Of a stretch of 64,000 bases of DNA, positions 27,401 through 35,300 are shown piece after piece. The notes under the pieces were generated by a model. That model did no database searches. It worked only from the letters and a program-made list of their open reading frames with translations, and had not been told where the DNA came from. Within the stretch, counting starts at the first letter, position 1, and each line of letters begins with the position of its first letter. This DNA is from Balanoglossus misakiensis (Eukaryota > Hemichordata), in assembly GCA_040954595.2 (NCBI GenBank), contig CM082584.2, positions 1,302,001 through 1,366,000 of the forward strand, read 5' to 3'. The translations under genes and the position numbers were made by a program.

Positions 27401-28324
27401 AATGGGCAGCATACTGTCCACTCTGGCCTGGTTACTGTGTGCTCTGGTTAATGTTGACGCAAAGGTTGACCCCACCAAACACTTAAAATTAATGGGCAGC
27501 ATACTGTCCACTCTGGCCTGGTTAATGTTGACGCAAAGGTTGACCCCACCAAGCACTCAAAATTAATGGGCAGCATACTGTCCACTATGGCCTGGTTACT
27601 GTGTGCTCTGGTTAATGTTGACGCAAAGGTTGACCCCACCAAACACTCAAAATTAATGGGCAGCATACTGTCCACTCTGGCCTGGTTACTGTGTGCTCTG
27701 GTTAATGTTGACGCAAAGGTTGACCCCACCAAACACTCAAAATTAATGGGCAGCATACTGTCCACTCTGGCCTGGTTACTGTGTGCTCTGGTTAATGTTG
27801 ACGCAAAGGTTGACCCCACCAAACACTCAAAATTAATGGGCAGCATACTGTCCACTCTGGCCTGGTTAATGTTGACGCAAAGGTTGACCCCACCAAGCAC
27901 TCAAAATTAATGGGCAGCATACTGTCCACTATGGCCTGGTTACTGTGTGCTCTGGTTAATGTTGACGCAAAGGTTGACCCCACCAAACACTCAAAATTAA
28001 TGGGCAGCATACTGTCCACTCTGGCCTGGTTACTGTGTGCTCTGGTTAATGTTGACGCAAAGGTTGACCCCACCAAACACTCAAAATTAATGGGCAGCAT
28101 ACTGTCCACTCTGGCCTGGTTACTGTGTGCTCTGGTTAATGTTGACGCAAAGGTTGACCCCACCAAACACTCAAAATTAATGGGCAGCATACTGTCCACT
28201 CTGGCCCTGTTACTGTGTGCTCTGGTTAATGTTGACGCGAAGGTTGACCCCATCAAACACTCAAAATTAATGGGCAGCATAATGTCCAGTCTGGCCTGGT
28301 TACTGTGTGCCCTGGTTAATGTTA
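9490..28324. repeat. 90-bp satellite array, right block
   Basis: An uninterrupted block of the same satellite, about 18.8 kb. It contains variants not seen left of 9.9 kb. One is a 60-bp monomer with a 30-bp in-frame deletion (AATGGGCTGTGCTCTGG or AATGGCCTGTGCTCTGG), first seen near 10065. Another is a short monomer with CACTGTGTACTCT at 17611, 19657, 22388, 23791, 25747 and 27076. GACACAAAGG and GACGGAAAGG variants also occur. Larger direct repeats are visible: about 1,125 bp (14119-15243 against 15244-16368), 2,485 bp (11021 region against 13506 region) and 6,180 bp (17803 region against 23983 region). The last units before 28324 are the most degenerate, as is usual at an array edge. Confidence 0.96.
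14119..16368. repeat. 1,125-bp higher-order unit in direct tandem duplication
   Basis: Positions 14119-15243 and 15244-16368 carry the same succession of 90-, 75-, 60- and 74-bp monomers with the same private variants, such as GTTAATGCTGACGC, GGGTAGAACAC and the AAAAGGTTGACC extra A. I see only a handful of substitutions between them, for example GACGCATAGG at 14865 against GACGCAAAGG. This is a recent unequal-exchange product. Confidence 0.85.
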
Positions 28325-28325
28325 A

Positions 28326-28375
28326 TGGTAGGTCGTGGCTGTCTCATTTCAGGGATTTGTGGACTAAATGTCAAT
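28326..28375. mobile_element. Fragment of an inverted-repeat element at the satellite edge
   Basis: About 50 bp beginning GGTAGGTCGTGGCTGTCT and continuing ATTTCAGGGATTTGTGGA matches 30429-30478, the right arm of the inverted-repeat element at 30291-30518. The other arm is missing here, so the satellite array ends inside or against a broken copy. Confidence 0.7.
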
Positions 28376-28552
28376 CTTTGTACTATTCGTACATGAAACT
28401 TTTCTTTCAAATACAACTTACAGACCAACATAGACAGTCATGCTTATATAAGTATGACTATCTATTAAAGTAACATTCATATCATGATTGTTGTTTTACA
28501 CTGTGTTTTCAAAGTAATTGTTGCAGTAAACCAATTGCCTTGCTTGGAAATA

Positions 28553-28667
28553 TTAAAAGGGAAGTCTTGTCCAGCTGATTTATGCATAATTTCTACACAA
28601 TGTTTTTTTCTGAAAGAATGGCCTTAAAGCTACCCAATTATGTAGCTGAACCGGACTTCCCCTTTAA
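28553..28667. mobile_element. Small TTAA-flanked miniature inverted-repeat element
   Basis: TTAAAAGGGAAGTC on the left and GACTTCCCCTTTAA on the right form imperfect inverted ends that continue into AGCT and AATTATG blocks. The outer TTAA (28553-28556 and 28664-28667) fits the target preference of piggyBac-type and Kolobok-type transposons. It is about 115 bp and non-coding. Confidence 0.7.
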
Positions 28668-28960
28668 ATGCTACCAGTGAGCTTGTTTGTCTTTGTAAAT
28701 ACACTCAAGTATTAATCCCCTTTTTCTCAGAATTCAATGCATCTTCATGCCATGAGGTGAGAGGACACTTTTGTTAGCAGGAGGCAAACAAATCCAAAAT
28801 AAATAATACCAGTGCAAAGTTGGTCTGCTGACTTTCTCCACATTTCATTATTGAATTACGGCAAAATTATGAAATCCAATTATGAAATTCAGCTTTTTGT
28901 CCATTTTTTGTTGCTGCAAATTCATTGCGGTATAAAGGTCAATAATATGACAAATCTTGG

Positions 28961-29153
28961 TTAAAAGTATACAGTCACCTTCAATACACATTCCCATATA
29001 TGGCTGAATGGCGTATTTGAGCATTCTAAAGAACATATGGTGGCGCCTGTTTTCCACGTGTGCCACCAAATGAAAATCTGTGATTGGCTAGATTTCAATT
29101 TTCCATGGTAACTATATATAGCTAATTTTCCATGGGTGATCATATACCTTTAA
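28961..29153. mobile_element. TTAA-flanked miniature inverted-repeat element
   Basis: It is bounded by TTAA at 28961-28964 and 29150-29153. The inverted ends read AAGTATACAGTCACC on one side and AGGTATATGATCACC (reverse strand) on the other. A related, right-truncated copy in the opposite orientation lies at 41293-41440. The interior includes CCATGGAAAATTAGCTATA and a GCCAATCACAGATTTT segment. It sits just 3' of the last recognised EGF exon. It is non-coding. Confidence 0.75.
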
Positions 29154-29178
29154 CTCTATAGTTTAACATGATACTTAC

Positions 29179-29364
29179 GAACACATGATTGGTTAAAAGT
29201 GTAGACATCATACATTGAGAGACCAGTTTCTCCAGGTGGCAGATAGAATCCACCTGTGCCGTTATTTGCATATAAGAGATAGCCTTCTTCACAGGAACAT
29301 TGAAAACCACCTGCAGTGTTTTTACAAAGTTGATCACAAGAATGTGAAGCACATTCATTTATAT
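29179..29364 (-). CDS. Exon: second calcium-binding EGF-like domain
   Basis: 186 bases, phase 1 to 1, with acceptor TTTGTAG before and donor GTAAGT after. With one base from the previous exon it opens with DINEC, the calcium-binding EGF signature. Cysteine-spaced SCDQLC and FQCSC motifs follow. The sixth cysteine lies late (QSC) after a longer, glycine-rich loop than usual (NNGTGGFYLPPGETG). This loop is unusual for EGF and could be a class-specific insertion. Confidence 0.85.
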
Positions 29365-32300
29365 CTACAAAGAAGGAACATGGATTGGATTAAAACAATG
29401 TACGTTCAGTAAAATTGAAAGTATTGTCATTTCTTTTAATCGTGAATTTTGGGATTATCTTGTGTACGTACAAGATGAATCTGTGATAAAATAAAGGCGT
29501 CACCTTGCTTGCTTTTGAAATACAAGGCCATTAATTTAGTTGATAATAGAAGAAACCTGCTGACTCAGCATGGTTCACCAATGGTTTGTCTATGGACAAA
29601 AACCTTAAAGAAATTTATCTCAAAATAGAGCATTGTAACCACACAATTTTATTTGACCAATGAATTTATATTTACTAGACTGAGCTATGTGTAAAATTTC
29701 GTGAAAATGACAATAGTAGAAGTTTGTTTTCCAGCAATTATCAATGTAATCCTATGAGAAAAAGACACCTGAGATTAAAAGGTCATTCCAAAAATTTATC
29801 CGGAATTCTGAAATAAGTTCGGAATGTGTTAAATGTGAAAATAGTGACTTGAAGTTATGTTGCAAGTGACTTGTTTATGTCTCACCTTTGCATGCTGTTC
29901 CATTCACATCTGGTTCAAATCCCACCAAACATGCACACTGATAGTCACCATCTCTATTTTCACAGACTTGATTGATTCCACACGGTGCCCCCAATGTACT
30001 ACATTCATTGATATCTGAAATGTTATTCATCAAGATATGATCAAAATCCCACGGGTCCACTGGTAAATTCAGACCAACAAGTTTAGCTGGGAACCACCAG
30101 ACCAACAGGAAATTTTCACAAACAAATTTTCGCGAACTATGCAAGAGCCAAAAAAAATCATACCTTCTATCTCTGTACTGGTCACCACGCCCTCACCAAT
30201 CACAATTTCGGGACAGTCTGTCAGAACAAGGATCACAATGATAAGAATGCATGCAGACAAATACTTAAACTCATAAATGTCAGTTGTTTTAAAGTGAAGG
30301 GGTCGTCGCAATGCGTTTGTTTATAAACATTACAATTCATCCACAAATCCCTCAAATAAGATAATTCTTAGAATGAACGAAGCAGCTGACAGTATCCTAG
30401 ACTGGCCATGACAGCAACTGAAGATCCTAGTAGGTCGTGGCTGTCTAATTTCAGGGATTTGTGGATGAATTGCAATGTTTATAAACAAACAAACGCAGTG
30501 CGACGACCCCATCACTTTATTGAGTTTGATACAAGAGTGTTGCCATTCCTGTCAATGGTCCAAAAATGCATTGCAATTGTAAGAAATTACTGTCTCTGTT
30601 TTTCCAGCTCTTTGAAGTTTCGTAAAAATTCAAAAACATTTGCACCTTTCACTTAATGACTCTAAATCACAAGGAATAAAGGGAGAGTGTGTTTCTAAGA
30701 ATTCTGTAACAACTTTTTCTGAAATGTTAGTAAGTTACTGTAAAACACTTTATTTTCGCGAGCAAGAGATTTTAGCGAAATACGCGAGAGCCAAAATAGC
30801 GTGAAAATAAAAAGTTGCGTAATTTTTTTGAAGATAAAGATGCAATGAATGAAATAAGAGAACGCGAAAATTAATACTGGCGAAACAGTGGCCTCTCTCG
30901 ATGTCGCGAAAAATTTCAACTCGTGAAAATAAAGTGTTTTACAGTATGTGTACCTGGTGAAAATGAAGCCCTGAATCCTTTAGCTGGTCGTGTTCTACTA
31001 CTCCTGAACACAACCGAAAAGTGTCCAATGTCTGTACGGCAATCGGGTGGTGGCATAGTGCCATCAATGACTCCATCAGAATTGCCACTCCATGGACCAA
31101 TAATGACATCATCATCACTCTCAGTACCATTGTATACCTTCAGAAACAAAGACAAATTAAGCATGCATTGTAAATACCGTAAAACGGGAAATCTTCACAA
31201 CAGGAAATTTTCGCGATATCAAAGGTGGCTACTGTTACGCGACAATTAATTTTCACATTGCCATATTTTACTGCATTGTTATCTCTGAAGCATTTTAAGC
31301 GACTTTTTATTTTCATATTTTTTGGCTCTCACATAGTTTACGAAAATTTATCGTTCACGAAAATTTTATAGTATTCAATCCTTGTTGCATTTCCTGCTGT
31401 AACAGCTACTCAACATACTGTAAAATGGGAAATGTTCGCAAACAATAAATTTTCGCGATCTACGTGAGAGCCATCAAAACATGAAAATAAAAAGTTGCGT
31501 AAAAATGTTTTTCGGGGATAATGATGCAGTGAAATACAAGAACGTGAAAAGTTATTGTTGCATAACACTTGCCTCTTTTGATATCGCGAAAATTTCATGT
31601 TTCAAAAGTATCCCGTTTTACAGTATATATGTGATTAATTAAATTTCCAAATTGTGTTCCAAAGTTGTATAGTTTGAAGTAATGTCTGCCAAAATTGTCA
31701 AACTAAAATCACTGCAAAATAATATGACAAATTTTTTAATATGACAAATATTTTTAACATGGCTGACTCATGATCATATCTGATACTCACAATGATGTAA
31801 TCAACATCTGTGTTCCTCTCTAATCCAAAGTTCTCATCAAAGATAAGAGTTAATGGTCTTCCAGTTGGTTCCTTAATTAACCAGCTACACATAACATCAT
31901 CAGGGTAAGTGCTAACATCATACCCTGGTGACTGAATCGTGCCAAAACTACGCAGAATTTCAATTCCCTGGCAACCTTTAAAGAAACAAGTGACGTATCG
32001 GTCAAAAGAGCTCTGCTGACTTTAACAGTGAAACCTATAGCTGGGCAATGATATGAATACCCTAGGTTTTAATCATAACAATTGTATTCTATTAAACATA
32101 ACCAAACATAGACATCACAAGTATTTAATATCCACATTCAGCTTGATTCATTGTGCTAAAGAAATAAAGAATTTATTCCTAAAGAACAACATCAAAAGGA
32201 AGTACCAAGGTTCTAATTTGCATATTCATGACCCGATCAAAATTCCAATAAAACAAAATCAGGTAGGGGCACCATAACACACATTCTACCAAATTTCAGC

Positions 32301-35300
32301 TCCATCGTACATGTATTTTGGGAGAAGATTTTTTTACCAAAAATTCTATTTTTAGATCTAATTTGCATATTTATGACCCCATCATATCCAAATTAGCAAA
32401 ATCAGGTAGGGGCACCATAACACACATTACTACTAAATTTCAGCGCCATCGTACATGTAGTTAGGGAGAAGAAGATTTTTGACCAAAAATTCTATTTTTA
32501 GATCTAATTTGCATATTTATGACCCAATCAAATCCAAATTAACAAAATCAGGTAGGGACACTATGACACACATTCCTACTAAATTTCAGCTCCATCGTAC
32601 ATATAGTTAGGGAGAAGAAGATTTTTTACCAAAAATTATATTTTTAGATCTAATTTACATATTCATGACCCGATCATATCCAAATTTATAAAATCAGGTA
32701 GGGGCATCATAACACACATTCCTACCATATTTCAGCTCCATCGTACATGTAGTTAGGGAGAAGAAAATTGTTGACCAAAAATTCTATTTTTAGATCTAAT
32801 TTGCATATTTATGACCCCATCAAATCCAAATTTACAAAATCAGGTAGGGGCACCATAACACACATTCCTACCAAATTTCAGCTCCATTGTACATGTAGTT
32901 ATGGAGAAGAAGATTTTTTACCAAAAATTCTATTTTTAGATCTAATTTTCATATTCATGACCCGATCATATCCAAATTTATAAAATCAGGTAGGGGCACC
33001 ATAACACACATTCCTACCAAATTTCAGCTCCATTGTACATGTAGTTATGGAGAAGAAGATTTTTTACCAAAAATTATATTTTTAGATCTAATTTTCATAT
33101 TCATGACCCGATCATATCCAAATTTATAAAATCAGGTAGGGGCACCATAACACACATTCCTACCCAATTTCAGCTCCATCGTACATGTAGTTAAGGAAAA
33201 GAAAATGTTTGACCAAAATTCTATTTTTAGATCTAATTTGCATATTTATGACCCAATCAAATCCAAATTAACAAAATCAGGTAGGGACACTATGACACAC
33301 ATTCCTACTAAATTTCAGCTCCATCGTACATATAGTTAGGGAGAAGAAGATTTTTTACCAAAAATTATATTTTTAGATCTAATTTACATATTCATGACCC
33401 GATCATATCCAAATTTATAAAATCAGGTAGGGGCATCATAACACACATTCCTACCATATTTCAGCTCCATCGTACATGTAGTTAGGGAGAAGAAAATTGT
33501 TGACCAAAAATTCTATTTTTAGATCTAATTTGCATATTTATGACCCCATCAAATCCAAATTTACAAAATCAGGTAGGGGCACCATAACACACATTCCTAC
33601 CAAATTTCAGCTCCATTGTACATGTAGTTATGGAGAAGAAGATTTTTTACCAAAAATTCTATTTTTAGATCTAATTTTCATATTCATGACCCGATCATAT
33701 CCAAATTGATAAAATCAGGTAGGGGCACCATAACACACATTCCTACTAAATTTCAGCTCCATCGTACATGTAGTTAGGGAGAAGAAAATGTTTGACCAAA
33801 ATTCTATTTTTAGATCTAATTTGCATATTTATGACCCCATCAAATCCAAATTTACAAAATCAGGTAGGGGCACCATAACACACATTCCTACCAAATTATA
33901 GCTAAATATGCAATGTCGTTTTAAAGAAGAAGATTGAAATACCAAAAGTTGACGGACGCCGGACGCCGGACGACGGACGGACACTTATCAACCTACAGCT
34001 ACAGCTTGGCTGACACAAGTGACAGCCGAGCTAAAAATACCAAACAAGGAATAATGAATTCAATCCACAGGTTTGGTGTAATCCTGGCTGCCTTTTATTT
34101 TGTGCTAGGGGATCAAATCACTTAATAATTGCCTTCTGGATAAAAAGTCGTACGCGACAGAAGAAATTACTGTTAACTGTATATGACTTCCTTAGGTCAA
34201 ACCTTTCTGTCGTTATACATGTAGTTATCAAATTAAACTCATTTAACTTTTTTCACATTTTGTTATTTTTTCTGTTAAAAAGTTCCATAATGACCCAGTA
34301 TCAGATTAGCTTATATTATAAACTTCCAGAAAGAATGGCAAAATAAGATAGATCTGTGATCCTTACAATTCTTACTGGGTTGAAATTCTTTGGGAATGAT
34401 TTTAAGTGATTTAAAGGGACAAAGTTTCTCTCACTCGCTGCCCTTTTTCCATTAACTATGTTTGATACAAGACACTGTTTATGTTATTCTACATGTGGAT
34501 ATATAGTGAATCAACATTCAACCACGCACAACTTCCATCCCGTTTGTAGGATATGAGAGTAAAAATATTGCCAAAATGAATAAACGGTAGAGACCAATTA
34601 TTCATTTTGGCGAGTTTTTTCACTCTTGTGTCTACAAGTGGGATGGAAGTTGTGTGTGGTCAAACGTTGTTTCAATATATATCCACATGTAGAATAACAT
34701 AAACGCTGTATTGTATCATCATAATTCCTGGAAAAAGGGTAGCGAGAGAGAGTGTTTGTCCCTTTAAAACATTGTTCTCTTGTATCATGAATCCTTGATT
34801 GCCTCTTCATTCAAACAACATCTTGATCAATTTGAATGCGTTACCTACCTGCCCAGTAATGTGCATGAAAACCTCTCATTGTAACTGCATCATCACTCTT
34901 AATGTCAACTCTCATCATACTTTTGGAAGATATGATGACATTGGGTAACTCCATCCCAGAAAACAAAGCAAGTCTGAGGGCAGGATTCAGTTCAGCGCCA
35001 TCGTATACAGACACTTGATTAGCCCCATCTTCTGTTGCAAAGGAGATAAACTGAAAAGATATAAAAAATAGCATCAAAGACACTTTGCTCCCATTTGATA
35101 TGTACATTTAAATGTGACATACCGTACAATCATAGTGATCACAATTTCCTACACAAAACCATTAAGGGGCAAAGTCTCTCTCTCTCGCTGCTCCTTTTCC
35201 ATTAATTATCGTTTGATTATCGTTTATGTTATTCTACATGTGGATATATAGTGAATCAACATTCCATCCCGCTTCATTTTGGGCGAGATTTTTACTCTCA

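Noticed and set aside
1-28324. Regular direct repeats as a CRISPR array or a repeat-protein gene
   Set aside because: Monomers follow each other without unique spacers, the context is eukaryotic, and the 74/75-bp variants break any reading frame. Both strands are equally open because of the 90-bp period.
28720-28775. Plus-strand AG...GTGAGA pair that could mark a small exon
   Set aside because: Isolated, 27 bases, opposite in strand to the gene, and without any partner exon.
32768-33709. Two identical 70-codon frames in the 146-bp repeat
   Set aside because: They are the same frame repeated by the 729-bp period and are broken in other units.
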